This document shows, one piece after another, positions 26,845 to 39,200 of a stretch of 64,000 nucleotides of DNA (its first letter is position 1; every line of letters begins with the position of its first letter). The position numbers were made by a program, and so were the translations under genes. Source of the DNA: Druceiella hillmani (Eukaryota; Arthropoda; Insecta; Lepidoptera; Hepialidae). The stretch lies in the NCBI GenBank assembly GCA_039881145.1, contig JAYKKI010000061.1, forward strand, positions 9,092,501 to 9,156,500. Direction: 5' to 3'. The notes under the pieces are model-generated. The model was not told the DNA's origin, ran no database searches, and saw only the letters and a program-made list of their open reading frames with translations.

Positions 26845-28021
26845 ATAGGCTTATAAACCCGCCACTTTTTTCGACCGATTTCTACAATGTTATAGAAGCT
26901 TTTAGAATATTGCTTGTAGGGTATGTAAAGAGCGGGGCATTCGAACTTCTGTTCAGTTTGCAATTGAGTAATCGGCGCGTAAAGTGAACTTAGAGGACTC
27001 TTTCTTCATGAATGTCATTTAGGGCGAAAAACCAGCGAAGCATCACGCAATATATACACAACGACGGGTGAAAATATGCCCTCTTACGATACAGCCAAGC
27101 ATTGGTTCTAAAGATTCAAAGAAGGGAATTTTGACCTCATATAAAGCGACCTCCTACAATCGATTTAGGAAAATTTAAAAGCCTTATTGAAACAGGTCCT
27201 AGATTAAGTCCGCGTTGTTTGGCAGAGCTATTTTCATGACCTTATACTGCAATGGAAAAACAACCTTATGCTTTGAGAAAGAAGTGGAAATAATCCGTTA
27301 GGCTACCACATGAGCTAACACCCTTTCAACTTTAGAGGAGAGCTAATGTTTGCTTGGAGTTTCTGAGGTCCCATCGTACCAAAGAGAGGCTAAAGTATCT
27401 GGTTACAGGGGATGAAAAGTGGGTGGCTTATGTCATTTTTAGTGTAAACACCAGGGGCTAGAAACTGGACAAAAAGGTGTACCTAGACCGAAATATGATA
27501 TTCGACAAAAGATACTTTTGAGTGCATGGTGGGATATAAATCGAGTTATTTATTGGGAACTCTTTCAAGCTAACTATATAATTACAGCTAAGATTATTGT
27601 GAACAATTAAGCAGTCACCGCTAAACTTCCTTCAAATCAAAGCAAAGTTTATTTTTTACATGACAACGCTCGACCCCACGTAGCAAAAGTAATGCGTGAA
27701 AAACTACTTTCACTTGGATGGAGTATGCTACTTTACCCAGCGTACCTCCCTACATAATTACCATCTGTTTCGCTCTCTGTCTAATAATTTACGTGATAGA
27801 AAATTTAAAGACGAAAGTTATATCAAAATTTAACTTCACTGGTTTTTCAGTCAAAGGCCCAAAGATTTTTACAAGGACGGAACTTTAGCTCTTTAGCCAA
27901 CATGTTGGCGACAAGAGTTAGATACCGACGATTGAATTTACTGGCTAATATAAAAAGTTGAAGTTTGTAAACAAAAGTTGAAAACTTATACAGAGATGGT
28001 GGGTTTATAAGTTATCAACCT
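26845..28021 (+). mobile_element. mariner-family transposon, inactive
   Basis: About 1.18 kb flanked by inverted termini. The left end reads ggcttataaacccgcca (26849-26865). The right end (27996-28019) reads tggtgggtttataagttatc, whose complement continues into AACCTA. The core CTTATAAACCC matches in both. The left end is eroded beyond that core. Length, termini and the enclosed transposase fit mariner elements (usually about 1.3 kb). Confidence 0.8.
26980..27960 (+). pseudogene. mariner transposase pseudogene
   Basis: The N-terminal helix-turn-helix part reads LFLHECHLGRKTSEASRNIY and MPSYDTAKHWF before an in-frame TAA; RFKEGNFDL follows. The catalytic domain shows VTGDEKWVAYV (first Asp, about 27400-27430) and HDNARPHVAKVMREKL (second Asp, about 27659-27706). 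The third-Asp block, normally 'YSPDLAPSDYHLF', survives only as NYHLFRSLSNNL around 27760-27795, after a frame change, with Asn in place of the Asp. Several stops and shifts make it non-functional. Frames are remembered against the mariner D,D34D consensus. Confidence 0.8.
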
Positions 28022-28190
28022 AATATTTTCTGATTGCCATAATTTTTTCAATGGGATGATCCATACTGTGCCAAGTTAACTTTCAACATTTGTTCAAAAT
28101 ATGTAACCAATTTTTTTTCCATCTAGTAGAAGAAAAAACAAGTAAAATAAAACGACATTTAAATTAAATTCATCTATGCGCATCGCTTAC

Positions 28191-28418
28191 TTCCTCAGCA
28201 GAAATTCGCTTCTTCGCATCGTACAGTACGAACTGCTTCACGAAATCCCTTCCCTCGTCGTCGGTGTTAGGCAGGAGCTCCTCCCAAGGCGTCGGTTCTG
28301 ATTTAGCGAATGTTATTTTGTTGTAGTCTGGCAAATTTTCCAGGTCGGGCCAATTTTCCCGTGTCGGCGTTCCCAGGTGGCGCAATACTATGGCCAGTTG
28401 TTCTATGTCCGATTCACC
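28191..28418 (-). CDS. Cdk20: CDK20 exon 5
   Basis: Seventy-six codons, [19 protein letters not shown] to RISAEE. Acceptor atccag, donor GTAAGC (28190-28185), phase 0. The next residues in the family ('ALxHPYF...') must lie on a further exon not seen here. Confidence 0.9.
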
Positions 28419-31400
28419 CTGGATGCAAGAATTAATTAGTTTACCTTACATGCAAAGTCGTACTTAAGGGAAGATCACAGTTTGGTAACCTCACTAAAAT
28501 ATGTGATGGTACGAAAATGGAGATATAGTCACTAGCAAGTATGTACCATTAATAAAAAAAAAAACTAAACTGAGGCTTATTTATTTTTCTTTCTTTACGT
28601 ACATTTTACAACACAATAAAATTTATCAAGTAATTCGCACTACTACGGTTTCCTGCACGTTTAGGCACTTGTAAACATTTAAGGTACCCTTAATGGTATT
28701 TCTAGTAAACTATTTACAAATATTAATTTGCATAACGTAGATGCATCTTTCACAGGCGTAAAAACATGATGCATATTTAAAAAAAGTAATGTCATCTAGA
28801 ATCCTCGCTATAGTTTTTCTACAATCTTTACGCAGACTTCTAAAAACTTTGTTTCTTTATATAATCTTAGTTTCAGTATTTCGAAAATAGGGATATATTT
28901 TTTTTAACATTTTTCATCTTATCTCTTATGGATAAAATTATGTTTTCATTTCATTTTTGTATTTGTTTTTGAGCCCATCGTAATTAGCCCACACTATCAT
29001 GAAAACATACCAACACTATTTATGGAGTTGAACCTTTTCTTGAGTACATCATTTTAGAAGTAGCTGTTGAGATATATGCGGCTTAATATGATTAATTACT
29101 ACGCCAAATATTATTTATTACTACGCCAATTATTATAGTTTCTGCGTTAAGTGGTTTCCGCGAAAAACGCCTGTGACAGACGGACAAACGAACACGCAAT
29201 TGATAAGGATTTCATTTCCCTTTTGAGGTATGGTACCCCAATAACAAGACTAATCATAACTTTACCTTCCTCCGTCCCCGGAATGTTTTTTTGGCTATAG
29301 CCTTGTTATTTGTGCACTAACTAACATCTACGATTATTACGTTGTCGGAAGCTTGCGCAGAAGGTGCAGGTAAAATACATGATATTATCGTGACAGCTTC
29401 CTTTCTTGGTGGGGGTATGATACATTCTTAAACAAAGTGTCTTTCTATCTTGTAAAAAGGGAACTTTAGAATTACAATGGAGTATTCTATCTATAATAAT
29501 GAGACGCGACACTTTGTCTTCATTACTCAGCGCAGCAGGGATTAGGCGATAACGAGGGAGAAGGAAATAGCCCTACAAATGACGGAGAAGTAATTTTTGA
29601 ATTAAACGTGTGAAGTTGGATAACCTCGGAGATGTATGCTATCCAGACCATGCTGAGTATCGTCTTATAAAATTAAAACGCCTAAAAATGTGCGCATCCG
29701 CTTTGTTTTTGATTGCAAAAAATATGATCACGTATCTCAATTCAGAGGTTAACTTAAATGGACGGAAGTCCGTAATCGGCGCAATCTTCACATTCTTACA
29801 CTTCTCTGTAATATTTTGGATAATCCTTATCATATCCAACTTATCTTAAAAGTAGATTTAGTTACTTGTCTACACACGGTGTAGGGCTACGCTCTGAAAA
29901 CCAGCTCAGTCTCCTTTTTCCCAAACATGCAACCACCTTTTATGATAATTTCTTCGCTGTCCAAGCTATAAGACTTTGGGATCGACTAGATTCAGATACC
30001 AGGAACTCGCCCTCCTTAAATGTATTCAAAGACCGTCTGAAATATCCTTCCTCTCATAATCCCACAGTCCTACCGTTCCTAATTCCATTTTGTTTTCCTT
30101 GTTCCCAACCATGTTAAGAGTTATAATTTACCATTTATTTTGTTTTATATTTTTCATGTGCAGCTTAGTTTTGCTTATTTAAATGTTATGACCATTTTTG
30201 TTAATTGTTCTATCCTAGGTTTCGTTTTCTTTTTTTATTAATAACTTTTACAGTCATCCACATCACAAAATGTTTACATTTAATCAATGTAGTTGACTGA
30301 AGAGATTGCTCATGTAGCAATAAGTCCGCTAAATGTTCGTATTTTATGTACGTTAAAGTATGAATAAGTAAATAAATAAAGTCATGTTTACAATTAAGTA
30401 CACAGACGAAAAAAGGTTGTTTTGCGATATTTCGCATGTAGAGCTGGATTTCATGTTCAAAATTACCTCGATATCGAAACAAAATTTTATAATTTACATT
30501 TAAAACAATAATAAATGAGTCGTTGATAAAATATTATTTTGATTATTTATTTATTTATCACCTTTTATGCATAGTACATATGGCTGACTTATTGCTACAG
30601 GAGCAATCTCTCCCAATCAACCATAACAATTGGTGTTCAAATTTAGTCGGTAGACTGTAAGACATTTTACAACGAAAATTCTTTATAGTACATTAGACAA
30701 AAAAAAATAAAAAAATACTAAAGTATAAGTAATACAAGCTATTGACATGATTTGGGATGGGAAAGTCAAGAAAGGACAAGGGCACAAAGGAAAAGGTTTC
30801 AGGAGAGCCAGAACTTTTTCCCTCGATATTTGAAAATGTTTAGGGACGTGATTTTTATGATGTCAGGATCCAGGCGATTCTAAATTTTTGCTGCTTGGAG
30901 AATGAAGGATTTTTTGTAAGTGGTAGAGGTATGTTTAAGAATAAGTAGGTTGAGTGAACTTTCAGATCGTGGCCCAAGGCCGTGAGCAGACAAATCTTTA
31001 AATTTGCCAGTTAGATCATTTGGGCTCTGAGGATTTTATAATATGTTAAAAAGAAGTATAAGTATATAAAGTTGGCATCGATCACGGATCTTCAGCCAAT
31101 TGAGAAGTGACCTGTATTCAGAAATATAATCACATTTTCTGAGGTCGGAGATGTACCGGATGCATATATTTTGAAGACGTTCCAACCTATATAAATATTC
31201 TTCATTAAGGTCAGGATAGCACATATCTTCATTATCAATTAGCGGTAATGAAAGTGTCATTTAGCGGTAATAAAAATAGATTTTCTTTTTAGTCGGTAGA
31301 AAATTTTGAAAACGTTTTAAAGAGTGTATCCTGTTGAAAACACGACGACTAATATCATTTATTTGACGGCACCAACTAAGATTTTCATCGATAATTTTTT

Positions 31401-34400
31401 CGCAGTTGACGTATGTGGTATTTCACAGTTTTTTCACAGCTGACGTATATGGTATTTCACAGTTTTTTCACAGTTGACGTATATGGTATTATTGTACGAT
31501 TCAGTACTAATTTCTATAAACTAGGTAAGTTTACTTTAGAAATCAGTCTTTGATTGCTTGGGTTAACCAAAAGACTCATTTCATGAGCCCACTGACCGAT
31601 TGATTATGTCGATGATTTTTGATAAGGAATGGAGGTCCGAATACGCATAGATTTGTAGGTCATCAGCATAGAGATGATAATTGCTACATATATTTTTAAC
31701 AACATCATCAATAAATAGTGAGAAAAGGAGAGGAGATACAACTCCACGTTGAGGCTGTAAGATCAGTCCACTCAGAATACATATCTGACGACTTAACACA
31801 TTGCCTGCATACGTATCTGACGACTTAACACATTTACTAGTTATTCTAAAAATAATGTCTACTTTTAGCTCAAAATATTGATAATACTTATGTAATCAAG
31901 CGGAAAAAGCTTACTGCAAACAAAGGTTGCTTGTTCATCATTTCAGCGACAATGCAGCCGACTGCCCATAGGTCGACGCTCTGGTCGTAGTACCGGGCGC
32001 TGTACAATAATTCTGGTGCCCTATACCATCTGAAACAAAATCGCGTACGGTGTGAGTAAAATGGATTGTATGGTGCGAATATAAAACATACCTTGTTAAC
32101 CCTTTTAACTACACTATAATTAAAACTTTATATACGACCATTTACGACACATACAAAGGTCGATGCTAATTTTTTGTAATTGTATGTGTATTCTTTATTA
32201 TTGGATGTAATTTTGTTAATAGTTATAAAGTAAAAGAAAATAAAAAAAACAAGAAAAAATAATAACTAATTTTAAAACAAGTTTGGGAAATATTGATGAA
32301 TGATTTTTATACATTTTCAAAAAACAAAATAAAAGGCAACTTATAACAAAAAAATTATAAAAAAGTGTTGCCATTTTAAGAAAAAATTAAACTGATTAAG
32401 GTTTGGAAAGGCGATTCCTATTTCCGCCTAAAGCCATTAATAGTGTTCTTAGGCGAGTAATGTAATGAAAAAAAGAGTTCAAATCTTGTCAAAAAACTAT
32501 TTTCTTAAAAAGAGCAAAGTTAAGACTAGATTGTTGTTGTTTATGGTGATACTGAAAACTGGTGATCCATTATGACTCACAGAAAATTCAACGGAATTTC
32601 TGAACAAGAATCCTTGGTACATCGGGAGCTGTCGAGTTTCTAGATGAGGATTATAATGATGATTATATGGTAAGTAGAGGAAAAATTAAATTTCCGTGAT
32701 GAAAGAATATTGAGAAAATTTACTTTCAATCGAAATATTGTTCTGAAAATTTATTGTTCTTGACTATTTGTATTGTACGTACTTATGTTTCATTTTTAGT
32801 TCATTTAGTAAACATGTATAATACGAAAAAAAAACTGTTGGGTTTTTTTATAAAATTTCCTGAATTTCGTTGTAGTAATTCGAAAATGATAGATAGGTTA
32901 TTGTAATAGTGCTATGATACGATGGTGTTAAGCAAATTAAATTAAACTTTTGTCGCATGTGTCATTTTTAAGTTTTTCTTTTCCATAATGGCAGTTTAGC
33001 AAAATGTGGTTTTATAGAAAATTTTTTAATACGTTTCTTGCAAAAGCATTTGCAATTGACTTATCCTTTGCATACTTTGAAATTATCTACAAGTCAACAT
33101 ATACTTGACAATATAAAAAAATTCGTAGTCCGATTTGTTATTGTGTTATTAATATTCAATTTCAAATAAACCACATTTTGCTAAACTACCATTACAACTT
33201 AAATTAAAATTTTATAACTTCAAAATAGGACTATGTAATTTTTTATTACTAAATAATTTTTTTTCAAAAAATCCATTTGGAAAATCGGGAAAATTTCATT
33301 TAGGGTACGTAGATGTTAGAAATATTTCAAAAATATATTTCGGAGTAAACATGTAATAGTACTTTTAATAAACATTTTGAAGCAGAATCAGAACAGATTC
33401 ATTCCGAGAATAAACTTTCAGGTGGAGTCTTTTTTATAAGACGTATTTTGATTTTTTTAGAAGGCTAAGCACTGGACATAGCCGTAGCGGAACAGGGATG
33501 AATTGCTGCTGAAGCGGAAAGACTTGATGCGCCGGCAAAATTATGGTAATCACTAAACAGTATCAAATAAAACATTACTATCACGTAGACGTTTACGTCT
33601 TAACAGGAATATCTAAGTTTTAAAGAAGGTCATGTGACGAACAAAAAAATAGTATAAATCTTGCCGCACCTCGTAGCCACCTGGTGTGAGTACGGCCTGC
33701 CGCCTTCCGGCCAGTACAGTCTAGATAGTCCCAAGTCGGCAATCTTCAGTATACCTTTAGAGTTAATTAGTAGATTGGCTGGTTTTAAATCCTGAAAATG
33801 TATAAATAAATTGTGGTTATAAAAGAGTTGCATTCGATTGGACTTCTCTTAGGAAACGGTTTATAAAACTTATAGATGGTTTTGAAGATATATTTTTTCA
33901 TTCTGAAAAGATTCTATTGTTGTTACTTTTGGAAAGCTTATATCGCGTAAACATCAATGTACAATCAAATCGATTACCACAAAATCTAATTGGCAAATAT
34001 TAATGAAGAATTATAAGCATTAATTAATTTCACCGTCCATTATGTAAGATTAATTAAAACTAACATATGTTATTTTGTCATATTAAAATACTTAACATTC
34101 GTTTGGAAATTAATAAGAACCATTACCAATTATAACATATCTATTAATAAAAACAACGTAGTAATTGCAACATCGACACGACTAAACAACTTGGTGGTTT
34201 ATTTCACATACGTTAGACACATAACAGTGAAATTTCAGGTATTTTAGTGTAATAGAAAGCCAATGAGATAACATACATACAGACAAACATACCGAAAAAA
34301 ATCTAGGAACCTATTATCTAATGCAATAATTATTTACCTATTACTAAATGATAAATTAATAAATTAAGATGTGCGGGTGGACATAGATCAATCTGTCACG

Positions 34401-34620
34401 GTAATAACATAAGTATGTGATCTCCAATAACCATTGTATTAAATGGCCATGTTATAAGAGCTCAAAAAGTAGTCTTCAAAAGACAACTAATTATCCACGT
34501 TTTTATTACAAATATTTCTCTTACATCCGTGCTTTCTCTGTTTTTAACCCTTTTTTATAGTCCGCTTTTGAGCACTACTTGGACCCACTTTTATAGTTTT
34601 AAAGAGTATAACACACACAC

Positions 34621-34654
<34 letters not shown>

Positions 34655-36120
34655 TAATATCATTGCACATTGCGATGGTGAATGTGGTGTGAGTGATGGT
34701 AGGCAGATATATAATTTAAGATGACACACATTTATGTTGAGGGGAAGTTCGATTACTCGGTATACAATTTACTGGATACTTTAGTTGAGGATAACACTTT
34801 TATTACAGGTGTAGACTTAGCTTTCTGTGTCATGATTTTAATATCTACTAAAATGAGCTAATATTAACGATGTCATACCTTTATTGATCAAATCTATTGT
34901 AATACCGTTACCAATTATTCAAATCATGCTCACTCTCAATTTTCTACGCCGAGGAAAAATTTCCGCAAATGCGTGACAAAAATATAATTTTTGCTGCATT
35001 AATTGGTTTTGCAAAAATTTGTTGAGTCATCACTACACATAATATTGATACTTGTGAGATTGCACTTAGGATACTTTTAACGCGGCGTTTCACGATAATT
35101 TCTTAATATAAACTGTATAAACTTATGGTTGACTGGAAGAGATAGCTCATGTAGTAATAAGTCCGCCATATGTACTATACATAAAAGATTATAAATAAAT
35201 AAAATATAAACGGCTTTGTCTCATTCATTCGTAGTAGATTGGAAATGAACTCAAGTATTTTGTCTCCACATGAGAAAACTTACATCTTTATGTTGGAGAA
35301 AATATGGATGTGGTTAATTGTTATGCACTTCAAAATTTATGGGTAGTGCCCATTACGTTTCTTAAAGGGTTTGAGAAGAGTTACGTCTGGCCCTACATTT
35401 AATGAAAATATAACTAGGTTTCATTGATAACTTGTCTGATTGTACTTAATCGTCGATAGCTTTAAATTTATTGCTTGATTTAGTATAGGAGTGATTTGGT
35501 ATCAGAAGCTCTGCCACGTTTCGAATAATTAATAAATATTAATAAAAATAATTCTATTATTCAATTAACGGCTTCAGGATTAAGCTCGCGGAGTGTTTTA
35601 GGGGTTCATGGTTGCCAAAAGATGAAATAATGATCTTGTAAACAATGGATTCTTACCCTGTGCATGATGTTATGTCGATGCATGTACTTGACACCTTTCA
35701 AGAGCATCTGCGTGTAGCTCTTAATCTGGGCCTCCGTCAATACGGTGTCGCAATCATGCAGCGTCTCCCACAGGCCGGACGACATGTACTCCAGAACCAG
35801 CATAAAGCTCATGCCGTGAGGGAACATGTCGTAAAGTTTTATAATCTATAAAATTAATCTTATTTCGTTATATATCACAGTAATCGCCTGATATTGTTAT
35901 ATTTTTTATATTTATAATTGTAATAATACCATTGACCCATAGGTCATGTTTTGGAAAGTGAAAACCAGTAACAGTAAAATATATAAAAGACTAGCCATTT
36001 TCTCTGCTCTTCCCGGGGACAGACATGCTATATAAATATTCAAAGATCTTCAAACTTTCTCTTTCCTAAGAGTATGAGGACCCAAGAGTCTATAAATAAT
36101 TATGATATTTTAATTACTAA

Positions 36121-36157
<37 letters not shown>

Positions 36158-36185
36158 ATATATATATATTATGATATTTTAATTA

Positions 36186-36246
<61 letters not shown>

Positions 36247-39200
36247 CGATTGTTTCATGAAATTATTTATTTTCTGTTTCTTAATCACTCTTTGAAATTT
36301 GGTCACTCATGAAAATGTAACCTGGTGTGTATATAGCTCGTGGGGAATTCGTAAATTAGACATCTATGATATTTGCTTTTAAAAAAAATAGGTGTTATTA
36401 ATCAATGAAGTACTTTACTATTGTATTATATTTAACTACCACTTTACTAGGTTTGAAATATGAAATATAGCGCGGGTGCATGATTAAGTCTAGCGTGATG
36501 TATATGAATGATCGAAAGCTATGTTTGGTTATGGTAGTACGATCTCATGAAAACATAAGATTGAAAAAAAATAGCATCTTTCTTTGCTACCTCTAAAATT
36601 ATAATTTAAATATTTCAGAGAGCCAATTTTTTAAATTTTTGACCTCAAATGACTGAAACACACGTGAGTTATTTTATATATGTTCCGTTATTTTTACTTT
36701 GACACATACAACACTGAAAAAAACTCATTCCCAAGTTGATTTCATGCACAAAGACCAACAGACGATTTTATGGTATTTATTGAATGATTTGCTAACAACA
36801 ATTTTGACACAAAATTACACCGAAACAAAATTATAACGAAAAAAAGTACGTCTATAACGAATACCAGAACAAAATTGTACGTAACGTATAATTTTCTTAA
36901 TTACTATGACAAAGATATTAATTCATTATTAAAATGATTTTTGTTCTTTTTTAAGTAGTTTCTTTAAATGATAATTTTAATAAACGTAGTAATAAAATTA
37001 CTAAAGGTATTTTGAGAAACGAGGCACCAGTTTTCAATTCACAGTACAATATTTAAAAAAATCTTTTAATTTGTTTTTCAAAATTTATGGCTTTGACACT
37101 GTTTGCTAAGATCTAAATTCATTCTAACTTAGATGATCGATGTCGTCAGTATGGAATTCTAAAAAAGGCAATATTTTTACAATTTAGGACAGAGTTTTCT
37201 AAAAGTATAAGATAAAAGGTTAAAGGAAATACTTCTCATATCAAGGTTTATTGATACTCAATATCAATTCAATATAATTGGGTACTCGGTAGTTTGAAAC
37301 AGAGCTAGCTATTTAGAATTTGCTTGGAAGAAATAGACATTTTTTACGGTAAACTTCACAAGATCATATTTTTTACTAACATTATATCGCTAGGTTTTAA
37401 AAAAATGGAGAATGTCGAGAAAATAAAAATAGTTGTTTGTGGAGGCCTGTAAAACTGAGTTGTTATAACACGTATATTGTATATTAATATTTCTGGCCTC
37501 ATTAATTCCATAAATTAAAATTTGTGATTAGTCAAAGGCTCAAAAGAGGACGAAGCTTAAGACTATAGGGGTATTTACACGATGGCAGTTCGCGCAACAG
37601 TTGCTGTCGTGGCGGCGTCATGATAGGGCACTGTCACTGCAGCTGCAACGATGGTAACTATCACGCGAACGCTGATTAATGTCATTAGATCTCAGAAAAA
37701 ACGTAAACATGTTTTTTTTGTTCGTTTGCTTACTACTGTAATAAAATTCTTCTATGACAAATTGTTTTATTATTTTGATTTCTTTATGAAACCACGTTAT
37801 AACAATGACACTTGGATAACAAACTTGAATGATGTCAAAATGGACGGGCAATTCTCCATAATTTCACATTACCGTATACTGCCATCATCCTGGACGGATA
37901 AAGGGACACAAAATAATAAAAAGGTGTTATTGTAAAGTAGCTCTAACTATTCATTATTTCAAAATTCCAAGTTTAATAATTGAAATAAGATTATATTCAT
38001 GAGTAAAGATTTTATGAGTATGAAATAAGATTATATTTACTCTTAATAAAATGTATTATAATTGGTTTTTACCTCTTGTCAAACAGTGTTATGTAAACAG
38101 ATACTGTTAAAACAAATCTAGATAACGGTATTTAATAAGTATTTCAATGAAAATTATTGGGTCAACTTGCGTTACTATATTAAAGAGATATAGGAATTAG
38201 TTGACTAGTTGACTATTCCTAAATTTGTTGTTTTTCGTAAATAATGTTTAATTGGCATATTATATACTATAAAATGTCTACATTTTTGTATGTGTCTATG
38301 TGCACTTATTGCTTGTGGTGTTACTTTTACTCAACATATTTATTATTAATTTCTTTGAAAAAATGTGCGCCAGTTAACTCTATTAAAATGTTAAATATAT
38401 TACCGTATAATGTTAAATATATTACCGTACCGTTAAATATATTACCGTACCGTTAAATATATTACCGTAACTTTACTCACTCGTATAATATATAATATTA
38501 GACGAGTGAGTAAAGTTACGGTAGTATTTATTTAGATATCGTTATAATTGATATATAAGGGGTAATATAGGATATAGTATTTTTTAACGGAATTAATGTA
38601 TTCTTATGAATTATATTTTAAAACTATGAATAAAATAAATCTGTCTTAACCGTTTTGCAATTGGGTGATGAGGCTCTACTGACAATTTCAAGTTCAAAAT
38701 TCGAGAACTATTAATAAAAAAATCAAAATTCAAAATGTCCCTGGTCTCAACCTTATCCTCAACCTCTGGACCCGACCTCAATAACCAAAGCTAATAGCAC
38801 TACTATGCTCTTTTTAATGTTTGTATGTGCTTTTATTGAATTTTCATAGTGCGAGTTCTACTCTTACTTAAAGGTTCATTATTTAGTTTTTTCTTTGAGA
38901 GTAATTTGTTAAATACACTTTAACATTAGATGGGTCAAAATATTTATCGTCTTTTTAGGCGGGCAAATAAAACACATATTTGAACAAATAGGTATGTTTC
39001 TACTTCAAACGATTTAAATATCACGAAGTTGCGACATATAGATAAATGGATAGACTTTAAATAAATGAACATTCTATGATGTCTTCAGTTCAAATACGAA
39101 AATCGGCGGATCTCGCCGAAAAGGCGATTGATTAATTTGTATTCCGACAAATTTTGAAAAGAGAAAGATTAAATTTTTGTAGATCTAAAGCATGATAAAA

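Larger units (their letters stand above)
30545..31835 (-). mobile_element. LINE copy B (same family), antisense to copy A
   Basis: On the minus strand it carries the reverse-transcriptase block [15 protein letters not shown], then [14 protein letters not shown] with the catalytic YADD at 31670-31659. Later [20 protein letters not shown] and [17 protein letters not shown] (31200-31060) align with copy A. The 3' tail runs to (tttatt)n at 30545-30560 and carries the same attgct...gcaataagtc-type ending in reverse (30583-30615). Stops and shifts occur at least four times. The tail faces that of copy A across about 165 bp. Confidence 0.78.
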
